Positions 36,215-43,924 of a stretch of 64,000 bases of DNA are shown one piece after another; position 1 is the first letter of the stretch; each line of letters begins with the position of its first letter. The position numbers and the translations under genes were made by a program. The notes beneath the pieces are model-generated. The model saw only the letters and a list, made by a program, of their open reading frames with translations. It was not told the DNA's origin and searched no databases. Location: the NCBI RefSeq assembly GCF_900103735.1, contig NZ_FMXE01000003.1, positions 124,001 through 188,000 of the forward strand, given 5' to 3'. Source of the DNA: Algoriphagus alkaliphilus. Lineage in GTDB: Bacteria > Bacteroidota > Bacteroidia > Cytophagales > Cyclobacteriaceae.

Positions 36215-39200
36215 ATGAACCCAAAATGGTGGATTAATAAATTATGCCTTTTACTGTTTTTCGCTCTGGGAAACGGTTTTTTTGCGTTAGCCCAGCTTAA
36301 TACAGTGGGTCGTGAATTTTACATTGGTTTTTTGCAGAACGGCAGAAGTCTGGATTCTGTGAATGTCCAGTCTGAAAAAGCGGTGTTGATTATCACTGCA
36401 AACGAAAAATCTTCCGGCACCATCCAAACACCCCTTCAGACAGTTTCATTTGATCTGGCCAAAGGCCAACGATTAATACAGGAATTTGACGGGATGGCTG
36501 AAGGATTGATTCACACCGAATCCGAGCGGGTCAGTCAAAAATTTCTGCACGTGATTTCTACAGGCAATATAGCTGTTCATGCCTTGAATGGCAGGTCTTA
36601 CAGTACAGGTGGTACGGTTGTTTTACCTGTAGAATCGCTCGGCCTCAATTATATGGTCATGTCGCATCATGAAAAACCATTTGTTTCCAATTCCAGCCTG
36701 AATCATACCACACTCGAAAGTTCGATGGTCATCGTGGGGACAGCGGCAAATACACAGGTAGAGATCATTCCTTCGGTTCGGACCTCCACAGGAGTACCGG
36801 CCAATTATTCCTTGAAAATAGTTTTGAACGAAGGGGAATCTTATCAGATCAAATCCGATGAGGATCTGACGGGGACCTTGGTTAGAGTATTGAATGATAA
36901 TAATACAAATTGTAAAAATGTTGCTGTCTTTGCCGGCAACAGGATGTCCAGTTCGGGTACTTGTGGGACGACCGGAGACCACTTTTTTCAGCAAACCTAT
37001 CCGAGCAAAACCTGGGGTAATTCCTTTATTCATGTTCCTCAAAAAGACAGGACTTCGGGGGAATTTGTGAAGGTTTTGGCTTTGGAGAATGGTACCCGAG
37101 TAGCTGTCAACGGTGTCTTAAAAACCACCCTAAACGCCGGGAAATTTATTCGGCTTGAGTTTGGAAAAAATGAAGTGGCCAGCATCGTGACCTCCAAACC
37201 CAGTTCGGTTGCAGTCATTTCCAAAAGCGGTTTTTGCAATGAGTTTTTTGCTGCCTCACTCGGTGACCCCAACTTTTTTTCCTATTCCCCAAACGGGCAA
37301 ATGATCAAGGAAATCCAATTTTCGACTGGAATTCTTTTTGGTCGCTTCAACCCTAAAATCGACCATTTTCTGAATATTATCATTCCAAAAGGTGCTTCTA
37401 AAAAGACCTTGTTGAATAGTCAAAATATCAGCAGTCAGTTTAAAGTGGTCCCGGGAAGCAATTATGAGTTTGCGCAGGTTCAAATTCCCGAAGGGGTCAA
37501 TCAGCTGGTAAATCCCGAGGGGTTTATCGCATATGCTTACGGATCGGGTCAAATTGAATCTTATGGCTTTGTGGTAGGGACAGGAGTGGAAAGTATTCAA
37601 TTTGAAACAGACACCAAATATCCCTTTGAGGTTATCGGGCAAAAAGTGGCCTGTTTAGACCAATTGGGAACTTGGGAAATTTCTCCGGAAAACAAGACTT
37701 ACACGGAGTTTACCTGGTCGTTTGGAGACAACACACCTGTAGCGGTCGGTAAAAAAGTCTCTCACCTTTTCAGAAAACCGGGAAAATTTATTGTCACAGT
37801 CCTCGCTACAACCGGTGAAGGACTTTGTGATAAGCAGGAGACATTTCGCTTTGAAGTGGAAGTAAAGGATCTTAATCCTATCCTGATCGGACCGACATCT
37901 GTTTGTCCTTTGATAGATGAATTCACCTACACACTTGAAGACACAGCCAATATGGATCGGGTCAGTTGGGAGATCAGTGGAGGTGTTATTCTTGAAAAAA
38001 CACCCAACTCGGTGAAAGTTAAATGGGGTGCTCCCAATCCAAACGCAAAACTGACGGCAACTCCATATACAGATCAGGGATGCCCTGGCAAGTCATTGGT
38101 GTTGAATGTGGCAATTACAGAGTCGATTGAGCCCGCCTTGCCCCTTGGCAACTCCGGACTATGTGGCCCAAATGAGGTTTTGATTTATAAAGTGCCTTTT
38201 CAGACTTCAGGAAGGACCTATACTTGGACGGTTTCCGGTGGAAATTTGATATCAGGTCAAAATTCCCCCCAAGTAGCAGTTCTCTGGGAACTCAACGCCC
38301 CATCAAAAACCATTTTCTTCGAGGAAACCAGTACGCTAAACAGTGCATGCGCAGGAATTTCTGAAGTGTTGGAGGTGAAAATCTATCCGGAATTCAAGAT
38401 GAATGCCTCGGATGTACTAAATCCGGCTTGCCCTGGTGAGAGTAATGGAAGCATCAGATTAAATCCTGTTGGAGGATCAGGAAGCTATAAATTTCATTGG
38501 AAGCATGATCCAAATTTGAAAATCGGAAAAGCCGAAAACCTGCCTAGCGGCATCTATGAAGTGACCGTTTTGGATCAGACAGGATGTGATTCCAAGCTAT
38601 TGAAGTTTGAATTGGCTCAACCTGAGCCTTTGAGTTTGGCAGGACCTGTTGAGGTGTATGAGAATTCTTGCTTTGGCACTTCAGATGGGGGATTTATCAT
38701 CCCCTTAAAGGGAGGAAATCCCCCCTTTGTAGCAGTGGGTTTTGAGTCCATGTGGGATGGAAAAGAGTTAAGAGTTTTTGGTCTTGGAGCTAAATCATAC
38801 GATTTGACTGTGTTGGATAGCCGGGGTTGTTCCATTAAGATTTCAGCCACTATAGAAGGACCTGAAGAGATTTCAGTTATTGCAAAAGTCGGAAATCCGG
38901 GTTGTGAGGGAAGTTTGGATGGTGAACTGGAACTCAAAATAGAAGGGGGAGTAGGGCCTTATACTGTGCTATGGGAATCCGGTCAAACTGGACCGACGAT
39001 CACCGAACTTCCATATGGAGAATTTGGATATACCGTAACGGATGGAAACGGATGCGTCCTGAAAGGAATGGCTGTAGTAAATCAGGCAAGACCAGAAGTG
39101 AGAATGCCTACTGGATTTAATCCGAAGGAAGGAGTTTATCAGCCCATTTCCAATTGTAGTATTTCGTATCGCTTGACTATTTGGGATCGTTGGGGAGGGA

Positions 39201-39352
39201 TGATTTACTATGGAACCGAGGGTTGGAATGGTTTGATTAGAGCGGTCGAAGCGCCTTCCTATACCTATTCTTACCACATTCGATACACCTATTTTTTAGA
39301 GGGGAAAGAGACCTCCACTGAGAAAAGCGGAACTTTTATGTTAATCCGCTAA
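36215..39352 (+). CDS. T9SS-exported surface protein, copy 3
   Basis: A protein of 1045 residues from ATG 36215, which has the purine-rich GGGGAGGAGAAATT before it; an in-frame TTG at 36197 is the alternative. Same architecture as copies 1 and 2: signal peptide, IgGFc-binding-like domain (LNTVGREFYIGFLQNG), PKD (FTWSFGDNTPVAVG), Ig-like segments, SprB-type repeats (NGSIRLNPVGGSGSYKFHW, GGFIIPLKGGNPPF, GELELKIEGGVGPYTVLW) and a sorting domain (RMPTGFNPK, IWDRWGGMIYYGTEGWNG). It begins about 30 bp after copy 2, and is the last of the array. Copies 2 and 3 look more alike to each other in the C-terminus than to copy 1. Confidence 0.87.
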   Translation: MNPKWWINKLCLLLFFALGNGFFALAQLNTVGREFYIGFLQNGRSLDSVNVQSEKAVLIITANEKSSGTIQTPLQTVSFDLAKGQRLIQEFDGMAEGLIHTESERVSQKFLHVISTGNIAVHALNGRSYSTGGTVVLPVESLGLNYMVMSHHEKPFVSNSSLNHTTLESSMVIVGTAANTQVEIIPSVRTSTGVPANYSLKIVLNEGESYQIKSDEDLTGTLVRVLNDNNTNCKNVAVFAGNRMSSSGTCGTTGDHFFQQTYPSKTWGNSFIHVPQKDRTSGEFVKVLALENGTRVAVNGVLKTTLNAGKFIRLEFGKNEVASIVTSKPSSVAVISKSGFCNEFFAASLGDPNFFSYSPNGQMIKEIQFSTGILFGRFNPKIDHFLNIIIPKGASKKTLLNSQNISSQFKVVPGSNYEFAQVQIPEGVNQLVNPEGFIAYAYGSGQIESYGFVVGTGVESIQFETDTKYPFEVIGQKVACLDQLGTWEISPENKTYTEFTWSFGDNTPVAVGKKVSHLFRKPGKFIVTVLATTGEGLCDKQETFRFEVEVKDLNPILIGPTSVCPLIDEFTYTLEDTANMDRVSWEISGGVILEKTPNSVKVKWGAPNPNAKLTATPYTDQGCPGKSLVLNVAITESIEPALPLGNSGLCGPNEVLIYKVPFQTSGRTYTWTVSGGNLISGQNSPQVAVLWELNAPSKTIFFEETSTLNSACAGISEVLEVKIYPEFKMNASDVLNPACPGESNGSIRLNPVGGSGSYKFHWKHDPNLKIGKAENLPSGIYEVTVLDQTGCDSKLLKFELAQPEPLSLAGPVEVYENSCFGTSDGGFIIPLKGGNPPFVAVGFESMWDGKELRVFGLGAKSYDLTVLDSRGCSIKISATIEGPEEISVIAKVGNPGCEGSLDGELELKIEGGVGPYTVLWESGQTGPTITELPYGEFGYTVTDGNGCVLKGMAVVNQARPEVRMPTGFNPKEGVYQPISNCSISYRLTIWDRWGGMIYYGTEGWNGLIRAVEAPSYTYSYHIRYTYFLEGKETSTEKSGTFMLIR

Positions 39353-39355
39353 GTT

Positions 39356-39390
39356 TTTGCCCATCCGTCTGGAGTATTTGAATAGTTTTG
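39356..39390 (+). promoter_or_regulatory. Candidate promoter of galE
   Basis: TTTG (39356-39359) and TAGTTTTG (39383-39390) are separated by 23 bases, longer than the usual 19-21. It starts just after the stop of the third surface protein and 25 bp before the galE start, which would let the epimerase be transcribed independently. Confidence 0.45.
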
Positions 39391-39414
39391 CTTCAGAAAG
39401 ATTTTTAAACACCC

Positions 39415-40425
39415 ATGAAGAAAATTTTAATTACAGGAGGAGCCGGATATATTGGTTCTCACACTGCTGTTGAACTGTGGAAAGCAGGAATGGAACCGAT
39501 AATATTAGATGATTTATCCAATTCAGATCCTACGGTTTTGGATCGGCTCGAAGAGATTACAGGGAAAAGATTCGCCTTTTATCAGGGAGACTGTAATAAA
39601 AAATCCTTACTTAAGTCAATCGCTGAAAAATATAAAATTGAAGGATTGATTCATTTTGCAGCGTTCAAGGCAGTGGGGGAGAGTACGCAGCAGCCTTTGA
39701 AGTATTATAGAAACAATGTGGGTTCATTGCTTGTCTTGTTGAAATTTATGGAGGAAAAAGGCATTAAAGATCTTGTTTTTTCTTCCTCCTGCACGGTGTA
39801 TGGACAGCCGGAGGTGCTTCCTGTAACAGAATCCACTCCAAGGCAGGAGGCGGAAAGTCCCTATGGAAACACCAAAAAAATCTGCGAAGATATTTTGGTT
39901 GACTGTGTCAAAAGTAAAATGGGGATTCGGGTGATTTCGCTTCGTTATTTCAATCCAGTCGGAGCACACCCAAGTGCAAAAATCGGAGAATTGCCTTTGG
40001 GAACTCCAAACAATCTGGTTCCTTTCATTACACAAGTAGCTGCAGGAATCCGTGAAAAATTGACTGTTTTCGGGGACGATTACGATACAGTAGATGGCAG
40101 CTGTGTACGGGATTACATTCATGTGGTGGATTTGGCAGAAGCTCATGTCAAGGCTTTGGCCTATCTCAATAAACAGGAGAATAATTTTTACGATGTGTTC
40201 AATGTGGGCACTGGCAATGGAAATTCAGTTTTGGAAGTCATCCATGCATTTGAAAAAGTAAGCGGAGTGAAGCTTGACTATCAGGTCGGTCCAAGAAGAC
40301 CCGGTGATGTAGTGAAAACTTGGGCAGACACCACCAAAATAAATAATGTCCTAGGTTGGAAGGCAAAGTATTCCCTGGAAGATTCCATGCGTGACAGCTG
40401 GAACTGGCAGAAGAGTTTAGACTGA
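39415..40425 (+). CDS. galE: UDP-glucose 4-epimerase
   Basis: A 336-residue NAD-dependent epimerase of the extended short-chain dehydrogenase family, interconverting UDP-glucose and UDP-galactose. The Rossmann motif GGAGYIGSHT is at 7-16, the catalytic SYK triad is seen as the FSSSCTVYG serine and YGNTK (Y and K), and the family motifs RYFNPVGAHPS and DYIHVVDLAEAH are intact. It sits alone on the plus strand, convergent with the minus-strand BrkB gene, with a possible weak hairpin (40439-40461) downstream. Confidence 0.95.
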   Translation: MKKILITGGAGYIGSHTAVELWKAGMEPIILDDLSNSDPTVLDRLEEITGKRFAFYQGDCNKKSLLKSIAEKYKIEGLIHFAAFKAVGESTQQPLKYYRNNVGSLLVLLKFMEEKGIKDLVFSSSCTVYGQPEVLPVTESTPRQEAESPYGNTKKICEDILVDCVKSKMGIRVISLRYFNPVGAHPSAKIGELPLGTPNNLVPFITQVAAGIREKLTVFGDDYDTVDGSCVRDYIHVVDLAEAHVKALAYLNKQENNFYDVFNVGTGNGNSVLEVIHAFEKVSGVKLDYQVGPRRPGDVVKTWADTTKINNVLGWKAKYSLEDSMRDSWNWQKSLD

Positions 40426-40603
40426 TAATTTGGACCTTCCTCGGAAATTTCATTTTCGAGGAGGAGTTCTAGGGTTTCAAATCCGATTTTTTTGGGTTGA
40501 CAGACTACCAACCCACAGAAATGATGTCAGGATTGCAATTCTTGAAGATCGGAAATCCGCGATCTAAAATTATTTTTTGGGTAAGGGTACCCTGAACCTG
40601 TGT

Positions 40604-41554
40604 CTAGGAATCTGAATTACCCAATTCTTCGCTCCCCTTTTCGATAATGACCTCTTTTGTCACCACTTTCATGGCGAAATCAGAAGGGTGGATTTCCGCC
40701 TCGTACTTCTCTGCATATACTCTGGTAAATGCTGCTCCAAAGAAAAGTATAAGGCAGGAATAAGACACCCAAAGTAATATCAGGACCACCGAGCCTGCTG
40801 CACCATAAATCGAATCGGGATTTGCAGCTCCAAAATAAAAAGAAAGCAATATTTTCCCCAAATTGAACAGTAAGGCGGTCATAAATCCTCCAAGCCAAAC
40901 TGATCTCCATTTGATCTCCATGTCAGGCATAAATCTGAAAATCAACACAAACAATAGTCCCAAAACAAAAGAGGATAAACCAAACTCAAAGCTCTGGGCC
41001 AGATAAACTAAGCTTGGTCCCCAAAGTTGGGAAAGAAATTCGCTCAATACCGTCAATGCCGTGGAAACCACAAAGCTGATGATCAATAGAAAGGCAATCA
41101 CCATCACAAATCCCAAACTCAAGGCTCGGTCTTTTACTACTTTCCAAATTCCCGCATCCGGATCTAACTTGACACTCCAGATTTCATTCATTGAAATCTG
41201 AAGCTGATAAAATACCCCCGTAGCGCCAAAAATCATTATTGCGACCCCCATTATGGTGGCAAAGACGGACTGTCCATCATTTTTTGAATTTTCGATAATG
41301 TCCACTACCGATTGGGCAGCCTCGGGGCCTATGGCCTCTGAAATCTCCTCAGTGATCTCACCCTGCACGATTTCAGTACCCCAAAAAGTACCCACCAAAT
41401 TGATGATAACGATAAGTAATCCGGGTAAGGATAACACCGCGTAATAGGCGACCACAGCTCCCAATCTCCATGGATTGTTTTTATTCCAGAGCTTACCTGT
41501 CTCCAATAAAAGTTTGGGAAGGTGCTTTATTTGAAATCCTTGTTTTTTTGCCAT
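40604..41554 (-). CDS. YihY/BrkB-family membrane protein
   Basis: A 316-residue inner-membrane protein with five to six helices and the YihY/virulence-factor-BrkB domain. The N-terminal RLGAVVAYYAVLSLPGLLIV, the central GAVFYQLQISMNEIW-type region and ILLWVSYSCLILFFGAAFTRVYAE are typical. These proteins were once called ribonuclease BN and are of uncertain function. It is a monocistronic gene flanked by repeat-containing DNA. Confidence 0.88.
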   Translation of the reverse strand: MAKKQGFQIKHLPKLLLETGKLWNKNNPWRLGAVVAYYAVLSLPGLLIVIINLVGTFWGTEIVQGEITEEISEAIGPEAAQSVVDIIENSKNDGQSVFATIMGVAIMIFGATGVFYQLQISMNEIWSVKLDPDAGIWKVVKDRALSLGFVMVIAFLLIISFVVSTALTVLSEFLSQLWGPSLVYLAQSFEFGLSSFVLGLLFVLIFRFMPDMEIKWRSVWLGGFMTALLFNLGKILLSFYFGAANPDSIYGAAGSVVLILLWVSYSCLILFFGAAFTRVYAEKYEAEIHPSDFAMKVVTKEVIIEKGSEELGNSDS

Positions 41555-41910
41555 TATGCTATTTCTTGGGGTTTAAATAGGCAAGAAAGAAGCCAAGAAA
41601 CGATTTCGATCAAAATCATTCCATACAAGGACTTTAATCTAGTGAAGGTGAGATCCGTTTAAATAGCTGAAATTTCTGTTTCAAAAAGAATTTAGGCTTG
41701 GATTGGAGTTTGCCTATCGCGTAATCTAACATCTGTTTAGTTGAGGAAAAACAAACTTTGCCTAATTCCCGATTGATCGATTAGAGGATTTTCCTATTTC
41801 CAGATAATCAGGAAGAAAAAAGGATTAAAACAAATAATACGGGTAAACTTTGGTTGGTCATGCATCGGTAATTTTTGTATTTTGAAAAATATATACTGAA
41901 CAAAATATCT

Positions 41911-42010
41911 TTTGTCCCGATGGGACTTATCTCCGATTTTGTCATTAATCAAGGATTAGGGGCTAAAACCTTCGGCTAAAAGATGATTCGTCCATACGGG
42001 ACTAAAATGA
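41911..42010. repeat. Inverted-repeat element with GGCTAAA core
   Basis: TTTGTCCCGATGGGACTTAT (41911-41930) is loosely complementary to CGTCCATACGGGACTA (41989-42004), giving inverted ends about 100 bp apart. The interior contains GGCTAAA twice (41961, 41975). The same GGCTTTAGCC/GGCTAAA words recur at 53289-53371, so this is probably a dispersed repeat family. Confidence 0.45.
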
Positions 42011-42111
42011 GGAAGCAACGACCTGTGTTACAATTTATCATTGTTTATCTGGGTTGAACCATATTGCTAGAAAGACCAATTGTCGTCCATAAAAATGTCG
42101 TAGGCATGAGT

Positions 42112-42296
42112 GATTTCATCTGTTTATAATTTGATTTTTTTGGTCAGATGGAATCTCGCATTTCGGATAATCATTCCAGTGTGTGATCCCGTAAATACGG
42201 GATCATGCTCGATTTTATCTGTTTATATTTTGTTTTTTAATGGTCAGATGGAATGCCCTGGATAATCATTCCCCTGTGTGAGAAGCCTTTCTCATG
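42112..42296. repeat. Tandem pair of structured repeat units
   Basis: Two copies with a period of 99 bp (GATTTCATCTGTTTATAATT at 42112, GATTTTATCTGTTTATATTT at 42211). Both contain ATCTG...GGTCAGATGGAAT and GGATAATCATTCC, giving two nested pairings (ATCTG with CAGAT, GGAAT with ATTCC), then GTGTGA and a hairpin. The hairpin in copy 1 is GATCCCGTA/TACGGGATC (42185-42204); in copy 2 it is TGAGAA/TTCTCA (42279-42294). Different sequence with preserved pairing suggests a structural constraint. Confidence 0.6.
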
Positions 42297-42361
42297 GGCA
42301 TTTCATGTTTGAAAAATTACCTGATTAGAACCGCACAAAGTTCCATTTATCGTATCGATGA

Positions 42362-42856
42362 CTACTGCTCCCATTTATTTATATTCTTCACCACCAGCTC
42401 TTTATACCCAAAAGTGGGGTCTGTTTCTCGATGGTAAATTTGATTTGGATCTTCGCCGATCACTACTTCCAAAGTTGTGTAGACAAGGTTGCCATCGAGC
42501 AAATGTCCGCCAATTGTGCGCCCGGTACTATCGCTCACCGCGAGGTGAATATGATTTCCCTCAGTACTGAGCAAACCAGTAAGTGACACCACTTCAAAAT
42601 GTCCTTCCCCTTGACTGCCATCAGGCTGATTGGCAAAGCGAAGGTTATATTGGGTAAGACTGCCTACGGCCGACATAATAAAACCCGCTTCGATCTGATT
42701 TTCTGCAATAAATTTCTTTAACTCAGGCAACACATCATCACCGGGATGAAGGCGGATGGTATGTACACGAAGGGAAGAATTCATAGGTGCAGGATTTTGA
42801 CATTGAAAGAATAGCAGACAAAAAACAAGGGTTAAAATGATTTGAAAAGGCTTCAT
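42362..42856 (-). CDS. Secreted PPC/DUF296-domain protein
   Basis: A 164-residue protein. Residues about 28-160 form a PPC (DUF296) domain, with LRVHTIRLHPGDDVLPELKK, AGFIMSAVGSLTQYNLRFA, GNHIHLAVSDSTGRTIGGHL and TTLEVVIGE, the histidine pair being a typical metal-site region. In plants this domain accompanies AT-hook DNA-binding proteins; in bacteria it occurs alone. Here it is preceded by a signal-like hydrophobic stretch (IILTLVFCLLFFQCQ) with Cys at 19, so it is probably exported, although FFQC is not a good lipobox. DNA binding is therefore unlikely. The role is unknown. Confidence 0.8.
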   Translation of the reverse strand: MKPFQIILTLVFCLLFFQCQNPAPMNSSLRVHTIRLHPGDDVLPELKKFIAENQIEAGFIMSAVGSLTQYNLRFANQPDGSQGEGHFEVVSLTGLLSTEGNHIHLAVSDSTGRTIGGHLLDGNLVYTTLEVVIGEDPNQIYHRETDPTFGYKELVVKNINKWEQ

Positions 42857-42929
42857 ACTAGGGTTATTCGGGATTTCTTTCTGCTCTGCTTTTCCACTCC
42901 CCGGAGTTTAAAAACCTCGAGAACCTAAC

Positions 42930-42973
42930 CGAGGATTTTAAATCCTCGATAGCAACTTTAAATTTCAAATTTG
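42930..42973. repeat. Bipartite palindromic repeat, left of the lipoprotein gene
   Basis: CGAGGATTT pairs with AAATCCTCG (42930-42938, 42940-42948). About 10 bases on is an AAATTT-rich palindrome (AAATTTCAAATTTGGA). The same order of a CTCG hairpin followed by an AATTTGGA hairpin recurs at 43833-43910, on the other side of the lipoprotein gene. Confidence 0.5.
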
Positions 42974-43000
42974 GATCAGCTGGATCATGCTAAAATCAAT

Positions 43001-43636
43001 TTAGGGAGTCCATCCTACAATCCACAAACTGTCTCTCATGGTAAAGGCCACCAGTCCCAAACGCTTGACTAAGTAGATTTCCTGAGGTTGATTTTTCGGG
43101 TTAAACTGGCTGATTTTAAAAACATTGTTGAATTGCTTTCCATCGATTACCAAGCTCGGGAAATTCTCGTAAAGATATTCCTCGGAATCGTCCACCGTAG
43201 GGTTGATTCTTTTGCCGACTAGTGTTTCATTGACAATATCCAAGCGAAATCCCATTTGCTGAAAATAAATGTCCATAAATCCCAATCCAGAGGTTTTTCC
43301 ATAGCCGACTTTATTTGAAAAAGTGGCCCAACCGTCCTCGGTGCGATAATAGGACTGGTATAAGCCGTAGCACTGACGTTCTCCCTGCTGCACCAAAACT
43401 GGGTTAGATTCTATCGTAAATGGTTCGGTGATTGTATAATCGGAGATCACCTTCCTAGTTTTTTCTCCGCTTTGGATGGTGTAATTTACTCCAGGAACTA
43501 GAAGCATCCAATCTCTTGCCGGGATAGTAAAATCAAATCCTTCACAAGATTCGTAGAAAAGTTCTTCTTCCTCGGGTACACAGGCCAGTGAGCAGGTCAG
43601 GAGAAAAATGGTGAGCGGGAAAATCAAATACTTCAT
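43001..43636 (-). CDS. Hypothetical lipoprotein
   Basis: A 211-residue lipoprotein with the signal FPLTIFLLTCSLAC (Cys at 19) and an acidic stretch EEEELF right after it. The remainder has scattered aromatic residues and predicted beta structure with no motif that I recognise. Four cysteines other than the lipobox (ESCEGF and ERQCYG among them) could form a disulfide. It stands alone and is flanked on both sides by the same bipartite palindrome. Function unknown. Confidence 0.65.
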   Translation of the reverse strand: MKYLIFPLTIFLLTCSLACVPEEEELFYESCEGFDFTIPARDWMLLVPGVNYTIQSGEKTRKVISDYTITEPFTIESNPVLVQQGERQCYGLYQSYYRTEDGWATFSNKVGYGKTSGLGFMDIYFQQMGFRLDIVNETLVGKRINPTVDDSEEYLYENFPSLVIDGKQFNNVFKISQFNPKNQPQEIYLVKRLGLVAFTMRDSLWIVGWTP

Positions 43637-43832
43637 GGCGGATAATTCGAGTAGGTTTCAGATGATCCTTAATATAAAGATTTTTTAGGTGGTTAATCTA
43701 AAAGTTTGAATGGAATTGGTTTACATTCAATTAACGAATCGAAAGAAAATATGCTACAAACAAAAGGCATTGTTTTCCCTCAATTCCATATTTATCCAAA
43801 AAAAATCCCCATTCCCTCAAGTTTCCGAGTTT

Positions 43833-43910
43833 CTCGAGGTTTGACACCTCGAGTTTTTTTCCTTAGAATCAAAATTCAGATATAAGACCTCCAAATTGCA
43901 AATTTGGAGG
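43833..43910. repeat. Bipartite palindromic repeat, right of the lipoprotein gene
   Basis: CTCGAGGT (43833-43840) pairs with ACCTCGAG (43846-43853), followed by TTTTTTT. Then CCTCCAAATT (43888-43897) pairs with AATTTGGAGG (43901-43910), loop GCA. The second hairpin may also serve as the transcript end of the minus-strand gamma-glutamyltransferase gene that stops at 43925. The pair mirrors the unit at 42930-42973. Confidence 0.55.
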
Positions 43911-43924
43911 AGCGAAAAGAGCTA

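Larger units (their letters stand above)
41555..42361. other. Large intergenic region of about 800 bp
   Basis: No convincing coding frame. From 41911 on it contains an inverted-repeat element (41911-42010) and the tandem structured repeat (42112-42296). The first 350 bases hold only AT-rich sequence upstream of the BrkB gene; no promoter with both consensus boxes was recognised. Confidence 0.6.

Noticed and set aside
40439-40461. Hairpin CCTCG...CGAGG after galE
   Set aside because: Weak five-base stem with a long loop and no clear T-tract; not strong enough to list as a terminator.
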